Shown: in pieces, positions 1-9,731 of the stretch
Layout of the letters: each line of letters starts with the position of its first letter
Numbering within the stretch: position 1 is the stretch's first letter
Assembly: GCA_018266055.1 (NCBI GenBank)
Contig: JAFDYT010000012.1
Span: 1 to 64,000, forward strand
DNA: 64,000 bases
Source of the DNA: Bacteroidota bacterium
GTDB taxonomy: Bacteria > Bacteroidota > Bacteroidia > Cytophagales > Cyclobacteriaceae
Direction: 5' to 3'
Translations under genes and position numbers: made by a program
Notes under the pieces: model-generated
What the model saw: the letters and a program-made list of their open reading frames with translations, nothing else
What the model was told of the DNA's origin: nothing
Database searches by the model: none

Positions 1-1560
1 ATTCTGAAAGAGTTCATGGTGCGCAATACCTACATTTATCCGCCGGCTCCGTCGATGCGCATTGTGGCAGATATCTTTTCGTATTGTTCGCAGCACATGC
101 CTAAGTTCAACAGCATTAGCATCAGCGGCTATCACATGCACGAAGCGGGTGCGCCTGCGCATCTCGAACTGGCGTATACCCTTGCCGATGGCCTTGAGTA
201 CATCCGTGCCGGATTAAAAGCTGGAATTGCCATCGATGACTTTGCTCCGCGTCTTTCTTTTTTCTGGGGTATTGGCATGAATTTTTTTATGGAAGTAGCT
301 AAGATGCGCGCCGGGCGATTACTGTGGGCGAAACTCGTGAAGCAATTCAATCCGAAAAATGAAAAGTCGATGGCGCTGCGCACGCATTGCCAGACCAGCG
401 GATGGAGTTTGACGGCGCAAGACCCCTACAACAATGTGACGCGCACATGCATCGAAGCTATGGCCGCTGCGTTGGGAGGGACACAGTCGTTGCACACCAA
501 TTCACTGGATGAAGCAATTGCTTTGCCTACTGATTTTTCCGCACGTATTGCGCGAAACACTCAACTGTATTTACAAAAGGAAACGGGCATCACCGAAGTG
601 GTAGATCCACTCGGTGGCTCGTATTATGTAGAATACCTTACGGAACAACTCGCTGAAAAAGCCTGGGCTTTGATTGAAGAAGTGGAATCACTTGGTGGAA
701 TGACAAAAGCTATAGAGCGAGGTTTGCCAAAATTACGGATTGAAGAAGCTGCGGCTGCAAAGCAAGCACGCATCGACTCTGGCGACGAAGTGATTGTAGG
801 CGTGAATAAGTATGTCACCGATGAAAAGGCTGATTTCGCCATCCTGGAAGTGGATAATCTGGCCGTACGAAAAGAACAAGTGGAGCGGCTCGAGAAACTA
901 AAACGCGAGCGCAATGCCAAAGCAGTGCAAAAAGCGCTTGACGCGATTGAAAAGGCTGCAGCCGGCCACGACAATTTGTTGGAGTTGGCCATTGTTGCTG
1001 CGCGCGAGCGTGCCACGCTGGGAGAGATTTCGCTGGCGATGGAAAAAGTATTCGGGCGTTACAAGGCTACCATTCAAACTGTTTCGGGCGTATATTCGGG
1101 AGCGATGAAAAACAAAAAAGAACTCGAGGAAGTACAAAAGCTTTCGGATCGCTTCGCGAAAAAGGACGGACGACGGCCGCGTATTCTTGTCGCGAAGATC
1201 GGGCAGGATGGTCACGACCGCGGTGCGAAAGTCATCGCTACCGGCTTTGCTGATCTTGGTTTTGATGTAGACATCGGCCCGCTGTTTCAAACACCAACTG
1301 AAGTTGCAAAGCAAGCCGCAGAAAACGACGTACACGTAGTGGGCGCCAGCAGCCTTGCCGGTGGCCATAAGACGTTGGTTCCAGAATTGATCGGCGCGCT
1401 GAAAAAAATCGGACGACCTGATATTCTTGTGGTGGCAGGTGGGGTTATCCCCCCCCAGGATTATGATTTCCTTTATAAGGCAGGTGTAACGGGTATCTTT
1501 GGCCCGGGTACTTCGGTGGCACAGGCAGCCAGAACGATTTTGGAAAAGATGATGAACTAG
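1..1560 (+). CDS. scpA: Methylmalonyl-CoA mutase, large subunit (3' part)
   Basis: Adenosylcobalamin-dependent isomerase interconverting succinyl-CoA and methylmalonyl-CoA in propionate metabolism. The reading frame is open from base 1, and the residues before the first ATG (ILKEF) fit the family, so the gene starts left of the window and this is the C-terminal 519 residues. Visible are the end of the substrate-binding barrel ([13 protein letters not shown], then [11 protein letters not shown]) and a C-terminal B12-binding domain from about codon 390 with the DGHDRG motif at 1207-1224, whose His is the lower axial cobalt ligand. The GG-VIPPQD stretch near the C-terminus is also typical. The family is usually about 700 residues, so roughly a quarter is missing on the left. 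A small-subunit gene, if present, would lie upstream. Confidence 0.96.
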   Translation: MLKEFMVRNTYIYPPAPSMRIVADIFSYCSQHMPKFNSISISGYHMHEAGAPAHLELAYTLADGLEYIRAGLKAGIAIDDFAPRLSFFWGIGMNFFMEVAKMRAGRLLWAKLVKQFNPKNEKSMALRTHCQTSGWSLTAQDPYNNVTRTCIEAMAAALGGTQSLHTNSLDEAIALPTDFSARIARNTQLYLQKETGITEVVDPLGGSYYVEYLTEQLAEKAWALIEEVESLGGMTKAIERGLPKLRIEEAAAAKQARIDSGDEVIVGVNKYVTDEKADFAILEVDNLAVRKEQVERLEKLKRERNAKAVQKALDAIEKAAAGHDNLLELAIVAARERATLGEISLAMEKVFGRYKATIQTVSGVYSGAMKNKKELEEVQKLSDRFAKKDGRRPRILVAKIGQDGHDRGAKVIATGFADLGFDVDIGPLFQTPTEVAKQAAENDVHVVGASSLAGGHKTLVPELIGALKKIGRPDILVVAGGVIPPQDYDFLYKAGVTGIFGPGTSVAQAARTILEKMMN

Positions 1561-1619
1561 TTTTCTCCAGCTACTAATAGCAGGCTAGCTGCAATCGAAA
1601 ATTGGAATTGAAATCAGCT

Positions 1620-2102
1620 TTATGCTGCTTCTACAATTTTCTCCAGGCGAGCGTTGCCACTGATCGAGTAATTGTGAATTACCGCCTGGTTTGGGTAACG
1701 CACATAGGCATCGTTTTCCAGCACAAGTTCTTCAATCACGCGTGTCCGACCGAACAAAATAGTTGATTTGCCGGTGGCTGACAGGCAACGCACTTTGCGA
1801 CAGGCCAGATCGGTCAGGTTAAGGGTGCAATCGCCACTGAGATTGTGAATGAGCAACGTCTTGCAATGCCCGTTCAACGCCACAGTGCCGCTGCCTTCCA
1901 GAAAAATTTCAAGGGTACTTTTGCGGCAAAGTACAATTCCCGAAAGGTTGAAGTTTCCTTTGGCGGTGATCTTCGCGTCGCCAAAATCGCCCAGGAGGAT
2001 AGAATGATCTTCATGTTGACCAATGAACTCCAGATTTCTCAACGGGGGCGGTAGCTCAACCGAATTCTTTCGTTTTTTTGGTTTTGAATTTATCATGTAC
2101 AA
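1620..2102 (-). CDS. GIN-domain-like beta-solenoid protein, hypothetical
   Basis: 160 residues, no convincing signal peptide; the N-terminus is basic (KPKKRK). The body is a run of short alternating beta-strand segments rich in G, N, L and S, such as EGSGTVALNGHCKTLLI and SGNARLEKI. This resembles the putative auto-transporter adhesin head GIN domain (DUF2807) common in Bacteroidota, although those proteins are usually exported and this one shows no export signal. It is convergent with the methylmalonyl-CoA mutase gene and probably transcribed alone. The family assignment is inference from strand pattern; the coding call rests on length and clean composition. Confidence 0.6.
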   Translation of the reverse strand: MYMINSKPKKRKNSVELPPPLRNLEFIGQHEDHSILLGDFGDAKITAKGNFNLSGIVLCRKSTLEIFLEGSGTVALNGHCKTLLIHNLSGDCTLNLTDLACRKVRCLSATGKSTILFGRTRVIEELVLENDAYVRYPNQAVIHNYSISGNARLEKIVEAA

Positions 2103-2250
2103 ATCACTCCCTATACCACACCATAGTCAAATTATCAATTGAAAATATAGACGGATTTGACTCTTTAAATGAGTAAGTCGCTGATACTGTGAGTTTTTAA
2201 GAATCCGTTTTCGTAAAAAGTATTAATGGAGTATGAACGTAGGCACCGCC

Positions 2251-3843
2251 TTATACCGTTTTAATCTCTTTGATTTGCGCTTCAAACTCGTCGTTGGGGA
2301 GTAGGGATTTGCTTTTTACCTTGGTTTTGTAGGCATAGATGGTATTCACAGAGTAGCCCAGAATTTTGGCTATTTTTTCAGTGTCGTTGATGCCCAGCCG
2401 GATCAGGGCGAAAATTCGCAGTTCAGTATTTAAAATCTGGTTGTCTTTCAATACGATTTTGTTCTCCTCGGTGAAAAAGGAGTTGAATGTGGACACAAAA
2501 TCCGGAAACAACTTTAGAAAGGTATGATCAAATCCACGATACAGTTCTTCGCGCTCGCGCTTCATATCGAGGCCATCGATTACTTTTTGTAAGTCATCAA
2601 ATTTTTTGACAATCAATTTCTGATCAATTGATTTTTTTACCGACTCGATTTTATCCAGAAAGTCGGAGTTGATATTGAAATAGTATGCAATATATTCTTC
2701 CTTGATTTTTTCTGCTTCCCGCAATTTTTGGTTGATCACCTGCAGGTTTTCATTAGCGTCAAGGATTTTGCGATCAGCTTCTTTTAATTTTTTGTATTGC
2801 CGTATGATGATGACTACAAAGCCCAGGATAATGGCTGCCAACGCAGTTAGCGTTATCGAATAAATGAGCCAACGCTGCCGCTCTGATTCAGATTTATTCA
2901 GTCGCTCGCCGGCAATAATCGGTATCAGCGACCCGATCCTTACTTTGCGTTGCCTGGCGCCGTAAAACACTGCATCTTCCATGGAGTGGCGGATGAGCAA
3001 GTAGGCATTTTCAACATCGCCTTGTTTGTAGAGCAAATCAGCAAGATCGGTCATGGCCGCCGTCTCTTTGGTGGCCGTTCGGATATCGTAAATGGAAGAC
3101 ACCGCAAAAGCATTACGCGCTTTTTCAAAATCATTCTTTTGCAGGTACAACATGCCCAAGTGATGGTTGGCAATTGCCCGCTGGTGAGCGCTGATAGGCA
3201 ACTTCAGTAATTCGATTACGTCAGCCAGACCTTGATCGGTGGCCCGGTTCATTAGGTTTTTGTAGTTGGAGATGTCGAGCCGCTGAAAAGAATGAGGTTG
3301 ACACAAAGCCATTCCGGAATCAAGATACGTGTTGGCGGTCGGGTAATACTTACGGTGGAAAAAAGGATCGTTGTCAAAGTCGCTGAGATCATAATTAGCA
3401 CGAGCCATTAAATTATAATACTCAAGCCGCGAGCTATCGGGAAGCAATTTCGATTTTATCAAATGCAGAGAGTCGAATGTCTCTTTAAATAAGCCAGCGG
3501 AAATCAGGATGAAAGAAATTTTTAGTTTGGCATATTCTTTCTTTGGATGGTCATTCATCCGCGAGGCCAGGCTTGAAAGCCGGTGTGCATAAGCAATCGC
3601 CGAATCGTAGATGAAGATTTTATACTCGTGGTAGAGCTGATTAGAAATGGCAAATTTCTGTTTCAATGAATCGGCCGGTGTTGCGTAGAATTCTTTTCTT
3701 AATTGAACGATTCGCGCTGTGCGCTCGCTCACGTATTTATCCTTTTGCTCAATTTCTTTTTTTAAAGATTGAAGCAAACTGTCTTGTGCTGAAGAAAGGA
3801 CAGCAGTACCGACAAAAAACAAAACCCCGATAACTCGTTTCAT
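2251..3843 (-). CDS. DUF6377 membrane-bound transcriptional regulator
   Basis: 530 residues with a signal peptide (MKRVIGVLFFVGTAVLSSAQ), an exported helical TPR-like region to about residue 320, one membrane helix at about 323-346 (WLIYSITLTALAAIILGF), a coiled coil, and a cytoplasmic C-terminal half. The last 65 residues form a LuxR-like helix-turn-helix (TEKIAKILGYSVNTIYAYK). This is the layout of the Bacteroidota DUF6377 family, thought to sense something in the periplasm and bind DNA directly across the membrane, replacing a two-component pair. It is divergent from the DUF1761 gene at 4072, and the 228-bp spacer carries a long imperfect inverted repeat that could hold operators for both genes. 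The target genes are unknown. Confidence 0.85.
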   Translation of the reverse strand: MKRVIGVLFFVGTAVLSSAQDSLLQSLKKEIEQKDKYVSERTARIVQLRKEFYATPADSLKQKFAISNQLYHEYKIFIYDSAIAYAHRLSSLASRMNDHPKKEYAKLKISFILISAGLFKETFDSLHLIKSKLLPDSSRLEYYNLMARANYDLSDFDNDPFFHRKYYPTANTYLDSGMALCQPHSFQRLDISNYKNLMNRATDQGLADVIELLKLPISAHQRAIANHHLGMLYLQKNDFEKARNAFAVSSIYDIRTATKETAAMTDLADLLYKQGDVENAYLLIRHSMEDAVFYGARQRKVRIGSLIPIIAGERLNKSESERQRWLIYSITLTALAAIILGFVVIIIRQYKKLKEADRKILDANENLQVINQKLREAEKIKEEYIAYYFNINSDFLDKIESVKKSIDQKLIVKKFDDLQKVIDGLDMKREREELYRGFDHTFLKLFPDFVSTFNSFFTEENKIVLKDNQILNTELRIFALIRLGINDTEKIAKILGYSVNTIYAYKTKVKSKSLLPNDEFEAQIKEIKTV

Positions 3844-4071
3844 ACGCTAACCGGCTATTAAGCTACTTTAATTTGAATACAAGAACAAGAACGAGGATAA
3901 TGATTAATCTCATTAGGTTGGAATAATCGGAATGCTTTGTAATCATCAGATTGAAGGTTACCACCCTCACACTATTCCAACCGCTCGCTGCCACTTCATT
4001 CATAATCCTCATGATTTTGTTGTATCAGTGAGATACATACGGTAAATTCATTAACCTTAAACCCCTTTACC

Positions 4072-4500
4072 ATGTTAAATCAATTTCTTTCGAATGCAAA
4101 CTGGCTTGCTATTATCGTGGCGGCGGTTGCTTATTTCGCGCTAGGCTCCTTGTGGTTTTCTGTGTTGTTCGGAAAACAATGGATGGCCTTGAATAATATT
4201 CCTGAGCCAACTCCTGAAGCACGCGCGCAGATGAAGTCTATGATGGCCATGATGATGGCGAAGACACTGGCAATGGCGCTTGTCCTTGCATTTGCCATCG
4301 GTGTATTGAGCATGGGGCTTTCAATTCATCAATGCGTGCCGGGTATAAAACTTGGTCTTGCCCTTAGCGCTATAGGTGTTATCCCTTTGGTCATGGCCGA
4401 CATGTATCTGATGAAGCCGACCAAACTCTGGTTTATCGATGCGGGCTATCATGTTATTGGAATTACATTAATGTCCATCATCATCGCGGTGTGGCATTAA
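4072..4500 (+). CDS. DUF1761 membrane protein
   Basis: 142 residues, about four transmembrane helices. The first helix region has the family's ALGSLWFSVLFGKQW pattern, followed by a Met/Ala-rich stretch at residues 44-60 and the terminal MADMYLMKPTKLWFIDAGYHV region. DUF1761 proteins are small integral membrane proteins of unknown function. The gene stands alone, divergent from the DUF6377 regulator, and ends at a strong hairpin terminator. The divergent arrangement suggests, without proof, that the DUF6377 protein controls it. Confidence 0.85.
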   Translation: MLNQFLSNANWLAIIVAAVAYFALGSLWFSVLFGKQWMALNNIPEPTPEARAQMKSMMAMMMAKTLAMALVLAFAIGVLSMGLSIHQCVPGIKLGLALSAIGVIPLVMADMYLMKPTKLWFIDAGYHVIGITLMSIIIAVWH

Positions 4501-4514
4501 AAAAATAGAGACAT

Positions 4515-4549
4515 AAAAAAACTCCAGCGCATTCCGTTGGAGTTTTTTT
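4515..4549. terminator. Bidirectional rho-independent terminator
   Basis: Perfect 12-bp stem (4515-4526 with 4538-4549, core AACTCCA/TGGAGTT) and an 11-nt loop, with A runs on the left and T runs on the right, so it can end transcripts from both sides. It sits between the convergent DUF1761 and histidine kinase genes. Confidence 0.85.
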
Positions 4550-4567
4550 ATTTCCTCTAATACCGGG

Positions 4568-6508
4568 TTATCCTTTTGGTACGGTGAAATAAAAGGTTGA
4601 TCCTTTACCTTCAGTACTATCTACGCCAATCGTGCCACCGTTTTTCTCAACAAAGTCTTTACATAGCACCAGTCCTAATCCGGTGCCTTTCTCTTGCGCT
4701 GTTCCTGTCGTAGAATATTTTGTTCCAATCTTAAAAAGCCTTTGAATGGCGGCTTCGCTCATGCCTACGCCGGTGTCGGTGACGGCTACACGAAGAAATT
4801 TGTCTGTCGACTCTACAAGGAGCGTGATGCTTCCGCCCTGCGGAGTGAACTTGATGGCGTTTGAAATTAAATTTCTCACTACTGTATTGATCGAATGGCG
4901 ATGTGCTTTGGCCGGCAGCGGCGAAGGATTGTTATTCACCAGAGTGATCTTTTTATTTTCGGCAAGTACTTTTAGCAACTCCTGATTCTCTTTCAGCACC
5001 GCAGCGAGATCAAAGTCTTCTGCTTTGAAATCGATGTTTCCGGTTTGCGACCGACCCCATTCCAATAAGTTTTCAAGAAGTGTGAATAAATTTTTTAACG
5101 ATTTATCCAGGTCGAGTGATAGCATTTTGATTTCGTCTTTCGACAAGCTATCGGTGTGGTGAAGAAGGAGAGAAGAGAAGGCGGTGAGTGAGTTGAGCGG
5201 ACCTTTTAAGTCATGACCGATGATAGAAAACAGTTTGTCTTTGGTGGCGTTGATCTCCTGAAGTTTTCTGTTAGATCGTCTTTTTTGCAAATACAAAAAC
5301 AGTACGAGCACTACGATAATCAAACCAAACGCCATGAGCAGAAAAAGAAAATCGCGCAACTTTGTTTGAGCTTCAATTACTTTTTCGCGTTGCTCGCGGT
5401 CTTGCTCCAACTGATCGATTTCTCCTTCCTTCTTTTTCATCTGATACCGATTCTGGGTTTCCAGCAGTTGGCGTTCATTTTTATCATGCTGAATGAAATC
5501 CAGAATTCCCAACGACGATTCCTTCGCGGCGAGCGCTTTTTTATAATCTTTGAGCTCCTTATAACATTGGCTTAGGTAATCGTACGTTTTCAATGTTTGT
5601 TCCTGATCTTGTGCATCGCGACCGGCTTCCAGAGCGAGTTCAAGATTGGCAATGGCTCGCTTGTAATCTTTTTTCCCGATGTAAAGTGCACCGATATTAT
5701 TGTACGATTCTACAAGCGCGGCTTCGTCTTTTAGCTTTTGACGGATTTCCAACGCAGCGACATGATTGGCCATCGCCCGCTCATAATTTTTCATGCCGCG
5801 ATACAGTTCACCGATTTCATTGAGCGACATGGCTTCTTTGCTTTTGTCGCGCAGTGACCGGCGGATGGCCAATGCTTCTTTATGACTCTTTAGCGCTTCG
5901 TTGTATTTCTTTTGTTTGGTAAGCAGTCTTCCTAAATTAAAGAGAGCATCGGCTTCGCGCGAGCGCAACTCCAATTGGCGCGTGAGCGAAAGCACCTGGT
6001 TGTAATCGCGAAACGCATCCTCGGTATTGCCGTGTGCAGCGTTGATGCGTCCTGATTCATTGAGAATTAACGAACGCAATACAAGATCTTCTTCGGTAGC
6101 ATCTAGATTTTTGGCTTCTTTCAGAAAGTCAGCGCTTTTGTAGTAGTCGCCAACTTCTTCAAACACACGCGCCATCGCGATGTATGTAAATATTTTTTCG
6201 TGGTACAGGCTCAGCGAATCTTCTATGGCCAGTGACCGGATCAACCAGCCCAAGGCCTGTTCGTAATCATTCACGCGCGACAAATGAAGAACGCCAAGCT
6301 CAATCAGTACCCGCGCTTCTTCTTTTTTGTCGTGCGTTTCCTGAGCGCTGCGTCGCCGTTGTTCGGCCATCCGATTTTCTTCGTCGATCGATTTGTTTTT
6401 TGGAATGACAAATAGATTTTCAAACCAGCGGACATCGGTATCGTCTTGTGCATTGGCCAATGCAGTGGTGCCAATCCACAATACCATGAATGCAAAAAAT
6501 ACTTTCAT
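4568..6508 (-). CDS. TPR-containing sensor histidine kinase
   Basis: 646 residues from the ATG at 6508, chosen over one 54 bp upstream because it begins a proper signal peptide (MKVFFAFMVLWIGTTALANAQ). An exported region of about seven TPR units (for instance ALKSHKEALAIRRSL and YNNIGALYIGKKDYKRA) is followed by a coiled coil, a membrane helix at 387-407, a HisKA domain with phosphoacceptor His432 (FSIIGHDLKGPL), and a HATPase domain with N box (NLISNAIKFTPQGG), G1 (DTGVGM) and G2 (GTGLGL). The TPRs presumably sense a periplasmic partner. No response regulator lies next to it. Inverted and direct repeats cover its start region (6508-6550), suggesting local control. Confidence 0.9.
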   Translation of the reverse strand: MKVFFAFMVLWIGTTALANAQDDTDVRWFENLFVIPKNKSIDEENRMAEQRRRSAQETHDKKEEARVLIELGVLHLSRVNDYEQALGWLIRSLAIEDSLSLYHEKIFTYIAMARVFEEVGDYYKSADFLKEAKNLDATEEDLVLRSLILNESGRINAAHGNTEDAFRDYNQVLSLTRQLELRSREADALFNLGRLLTKQKKYNEALKSHKEALAIRRSLRDKSKEAMSLNEIGELYRGMKNYERAMANHVAALEIRQKLKDEAALVESYNNIGALYIGKKDYKRAIANLELALEAGRDAQDQEQTLKTYDYLSQCYKELKDYKKALAAKESSLGILDFIQHDKNERQLLETQNRYQMKKKEGEIDQLEQDREQREKVIEAQTKLRDFLFLLMAFGLIIVVLVLFLYLQKRRSNRKLQEINATKDKLFSIIGHDLKGPLNSLTAFSSLLLHHTDSLSKDEIKMLSLDLDKSLKNLFTLLENLLEWGRSQTGNIDFKAEDFDLAAVLKENQELLKVLAENKKITLVNNNPSPLPAKAHRHSINTVVRNLISNAIKFTPQGGSITLLVESTDKFLRVAVTDTGVGMSEAAIQRLFKIGTKYSTTGTAQEKGTGLGLVLCKDFVEKNGGTIGVDSTEGKGSTFYFTVPKG

Positions 6509-6550
6509 TGAGGAAAATACATTATGATATTTCCTCAAAGGTGAGGAAAA
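6508..6550. promoter_or_regulatory. Triple TGAGGAAAA repeat at the histidine kinase start
   Basis: A perfect 9-bp inverted repeat, TTGAGGAAA (6508-6516) and TTTCCTCAA (6530-6538), followed by a third copy TGAGGAAAA (6542-6550) in the first orientation. The left arm reaches the start codon. On the minus strand a CACCTTTG box (6536-6543), one base from the Bacteroidota -7 consensus TAnnTTTG, lies inside the array. It could be an operator or a 5' leader hairpin. Confidence 0.45.
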
Positions 6551-6616
6551 GGACGGGCACAATTAATAAAACCTGAAAAGAAATATTACATCACCGACGA
6601 CTGGGCGATTTCGTCT

Positions 6617-8368
6617 TTATTTTGCTTCCTTCACTTCGCTGAGTTTGGATATCCCATTTTCGCTGAAGGCCTCCACTGCAAAGAAATACCGTACTCCTAC
6701 GTTCAGTGCCCGTATTTCCTTGATGGCCGGCTGGTCGGCCCACACCTGAAAGGTTTGGTACAGCTTGTCAGGAGCAATTCCCCAACGGATATTGTAACCA
6801 ACGGCGTCTTTCACTTTGTCCCATTTTACAAAAGCATTGCGCGTGTCTGTATCACGCACAGCCGAAATACCGGTTGGTGTTTTCGGTGCGGCGCCGTTTC
6901 CTTTGCCGAATATGCGTATGTCGCTAATCGCCAATTTTGGCGAAGCCACATACTGATGTTCGTATTTTATCCACCGCGCTTTGGTAGCCGATGCCAACTC
7001 GATGTACGCATTTGGCCGGTCGCGTTTTTCTTTGGTCAGGTCAGCAATCGGGTTCCATGTTTTGTTATCGGTAGAGGCGTACAGTTTAAACTGTGTATAA
7101 ACTTTGTTGGGATCGTTGCTGAAGATATCTGATTTGTAATCAGTGTAATTTACCTGTATCGCGTTCACCTCAAATTCTTTCCCAAGGTCGATAGAAAGCC
7201 ACTCGCCGGGTTTGTTTTGTTGCGCTACCCAGAACGTGCGCGGATTCTCGTCCGTTACTTTTGCTGCCTGCATGGTGTCAAGCGACGACGATGCCGTGGC
7301 CGTTTTTTTGTAGGAGAGCAGCATCCATCCTGCAAACAAGTCGTCTTTGTCGTTCCATTTTTTGGTGGGAAGGAGATGTGGGAAGTCGCCAAAGCGCGTG
7401 TTGGAATACATTTGTCCGTCGCGATCAAACCCTGCCGGGAACATGGCGATGCGTCGCTCGAAATTCCAATTCACAGCTACCCACGGCGTACCGGTGTTCC
7501 AGTAATTGCCGTAGTTATCCTGAAAAGTATTGCCGTGACCAGCGCCTTGCACAAATCCGCCCGGCTTGTACGACACCGGATTGTAAGGCGCATAGGTGAA
7601 CGGCCCGAGTGGATGATCGGCCACATAGGTACCGTTGCCGTACACGTTGTACTCCGTGCCTGGCGCTCCGTATTGAAGATAGTATTTGCCGTTGTGCTTA
7701 GTCATCCAGGCGCCTTCGGTAAAAGGTTTTATCGTTGAGCGATGGTCTTGCCCGAATCGCTCCCAGCCGTGCTCTTCCGGATGAAGGTAGAGCAACTCTT
7801 TGTAATTGTCTTTTTCTTTGTACGTCAGGTTTCGCGACTTATCCAACTCGGCGCCGTAGATGGGATACACATTAGATGACCCCCAATACATGTACCACTT
7901 GTTCAGCTCCTCATCGTAGAAAATAGCAGGATCCCATGGGCCAACATCTTTTGGAAGTTGCGGCAACCAGCGATTAAAAAATTCGAGTTTTCCTTTCTCC
8001 GGCTCCAGTGAATAAAAAATCGGACGCTGCAGAAACGTCGATTGAAATAAATAGAGTGTGTCGCGCACGGAGAGCGCAGCGGGTGCGCACATGTCTTCCA
8101 TCGGCCACTTATTAGGTGTTACAAAATCCCAATGCACCAGATCTTTCGAATGCCACCAGCCACCGGAAATCGTGACGAACAAATAATATTCACCCTTGTG
8201 GTTGACAATGACTGGATCGGCTCCACTTCGGTAAGAAATTTTTTCATTGAGTTGCTCGAAGTTGTACTTGTAATCGATGTCCATCGGATTGCAATACGTC
8301 TTCTGCTGAGCTTGCGCCATTACAGCTGCTGTGCAGAGCGAGAGAAAAGTGTATAAAAGAAATCGCAT
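6617..8368 (-). CDS. GH43-like glycosidase with discoidin and Fn3 domains
   Basis: 583 residues, secreted (signal peptide MRFLLYTFLSLCTAAVMAQA). The N-terminal 350 residues look like a five-bladed glycoside hydrolase family 43 propeller, with the three expected acidic residues as D51 (SGADPVI), D146 (GPWDPAIF) and E218 (FTEGAWM). An F5/8 type C (discoidin) carbohydrate-binding module spans about 365-480 (WLSIDLGKEFEVNAIQVNY), then a fibronectin type III domain to the end. GH43 enzymes attack arabinan, xylan or galactan side chains; the substrate cannot be told here. No SusC/SusD pair is adjacent, so it is not in a standard polysaccharide utilisation locus. The gene lies 27 bp downstream of the serine hydrolase gene and may be co-transcribed with it. 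Confidence 0.88.
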   Translation of the reverse strand: MRFLLYTFLSLCTAAVMAQAQQKTYCNPMDIDYKYNFEQLNEKISYRSGADPVIVNHKGEYYLFVTISGGWWHSKDLVHWDFVTPNKWPMEDMCAPAALSVRDTLYLFQSTFLQRPIFYSLEPEKGKLEFFNRWLPQLPKDVGPWDPAIFYDEELNKWYMYWGSSNVYPIYGAELDKSRNLTYKEKDNYKELLYLHPEEHGWERFGQDHRSTIKPFTEGAWMTKHNGKYYLQYGAPGTEYNVYGNGTYVADHPLGPFTYAPYNPVSYKPGGFVQGAGHGNTFQDNYGNYWNTGTPWVAVNWNFERRIAMFPAGFDRDGQMYSNTRFGDFPHLLPTKKWNDKDDLFAGWMLLSYKKTATASSSLDTMQAAKVTDENPRTFWVAQQNKPGEWLSIDLGKEFEVNAIQVNYTDYKSDIFSNDPNKVYTQFKLYASTDNKTWNPIADLTKEKRDRPNAYIELASATKARWIKYEHQYVASPKLAISDIRIFGKGNGAAPKTPTGISAVRDTDTRNAFVKWDKVKDAVGYNIRWGIAPDKLYQTFQVWADQPAIKEIRALNVGVRYFFAVEAFSENGISKLSEVKEAK

Positions 8369-8395
8369 GACAGTGAAAAGAAACTAGGTTAATAC

Positions 8396-9658
8396 TTAGT
8401 CGATGATGGCCTGATAAACTAATGTTTTGTAACGGTCGCCGATCGCCCAATGCGGTGTGTTGTAAATATTAGTGAAAATGAGCCCGATGAGTTTTTCTTT
8501 CGGATCGGCCCAATAGTGGGTGTTGAAGGCACCGCCCCAGGAGAATGTACCCAGGCTATACACGGATTGATAATCATTGTCAGCTGTCTCCAGTCCGAAA
8601 CCCAATCCGTAACGGGTAGTGATCGGCGCTTGCAGTTGGTTGGTCATAATGAGTTCCACGGTTTTTCTACCAAGCAAACGAACGCCGTTGTACTCTCCTT
8701 TATTCAAAAACAGTTGAAGAAACTTGGCATAGTCTTCTACAGTAGAAGACAATCCAGCGCCACCGGAAAAATATTTCCCTTCCGTGTTCGGATAGTTTGG
8801 ATCTACTTTGTCGTACACGCGTGCGGCTGCTTTCACCAGCTTTCCGTCTTTGCCTTCGTACAGACTTACCAGACGATTGTGTTTTTCTTTCGGTAGATAA
8901 AAGTAAGTGTCGTTCATGCCCAGCGGTTTGAAAATGCGCTGACGAAGAAATTCATCGAACGACATTCCGGAAAGTATTTCTACAAAGTAGCCGAGTACGT
9001 CATTATTTAAACCGTAGGTCCATTGTTCACCGGGATTGTGCTTCAGCGGAAGTTTGCCCAGGATTTTCATTTTGTCGCCAAGCACCATGTCGTTGTTGCC
9101 AATGCCGCTGGGCACGCCTGCTTTTGCATAAATGGCTTTCATCTCCTTACTGCCGATGCCGGCGTAATCAATGCCCGACGAATGCGTGATCAACTGGCGA
9201 ATGGTGATTTCACTTTTTGCAGGAGTCGTCGTGTAGCTCGAATCTTTTTCGTTGAATGTGGCCAGCACTTTTGGATTTTTGAATTCGGGAATGAAATCAC
9301 TGATCGGCTGATCGAGTGAAAATTTTCCTTCTTCCCACAACATCATTACGGCCAGGCTGGTGATGGCTTTGCTTTGCGAGGCAATGCGAAAGATGTTGTC
9401 ATTTTTTAGTGGCGTTTTGTTTTCTACGTCGCTGTAGCCGAATGATTTTTCATAGACGATTTTTCCGTTGCGCACGATGATCGCCACGGCGCCGGGTATG
9501 TAGCCTTTGTTCACATACTCATTCAACGTTTGGTCGATACGTGTGAGGCGCTCAGGCGACAAACCGTTTTCTTCCGGTTTGCCTGGGGTAATGTTTCTTT
9601 GAGCGGACGCAAGGGTAATGGCAAAGCCTGTTACCAAAAGCAGGAATATTTTTTTCAT
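8396..9658 (-). CDS. Serine hydrolase, beta-lactamase/esterase family
   Basis: 420 residues from the ATG at 9658, which starts a clear signal peptide (MKKIFLLLVTGFAITLASAQ); the in-frame ATG 45 bp upstream would bury it. The class C beta-lactamase-like SxxK motif is S94-Q-S-K97 in FRIASQSKAI, and the second tyrosine motif is YGLNNDVLG, as in EstB-type esterases. The C-terminus has TRYGLGFGL and FSWGGAFNTHYW, the region equivalent to the KTG strand (here a glycine-rich HxG-like variant). Members hydrolyse esters, D-amino-acid peptides or other amides in the periplasm; the substrate is unknown. It precedes the GH43-like gene on the same strand with a short gap. Confidence 0.88.
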   Translation of the reverse strand: MKKIFLLLVTGFAITLASAQRNITPGKPEENGLSPERLTRIDQTLNEYVNKGYIPGAVAIIVRNGKIVYEKSFGYSDVENKTPLKNDNIFRIASQSKAITSLAVMMLWEEGKFSLDQPISDFIPEFKNPKVLATFNEKDSSYTTTPAKSEITIRQLITHSSGIDYAGIGSKEMKAIYAKAGVPSGIGNNDMVLGDKMKILGKLPLKHNPGEQWTYGLNNDVLGYFVEILSGMSFDEFLRQRIFKPLGMNDTYFYLPKEKHNRLVSLYEGKDGKLVKAAARVYDKVDPNYPNTEGKYFSGGAGLSSTVEDYAKFLQLFLNKGEYNGVRLLGRKTVELIMTNQLQAPITTRYGLGFGLETADNDYQSVYSLGTFSWGGAFNTHYWADPKEKLIGLIFTNIYNTPHWAIGDRYKTLVYQAIID

Positions 9659-9731
9659 AGTTTGTGGGAGAAGTGTGAGTATTAAATGTACTAAAAGTAA
9701 CAATCAGGCGCTAGCACAAATGCTTGGCTGG

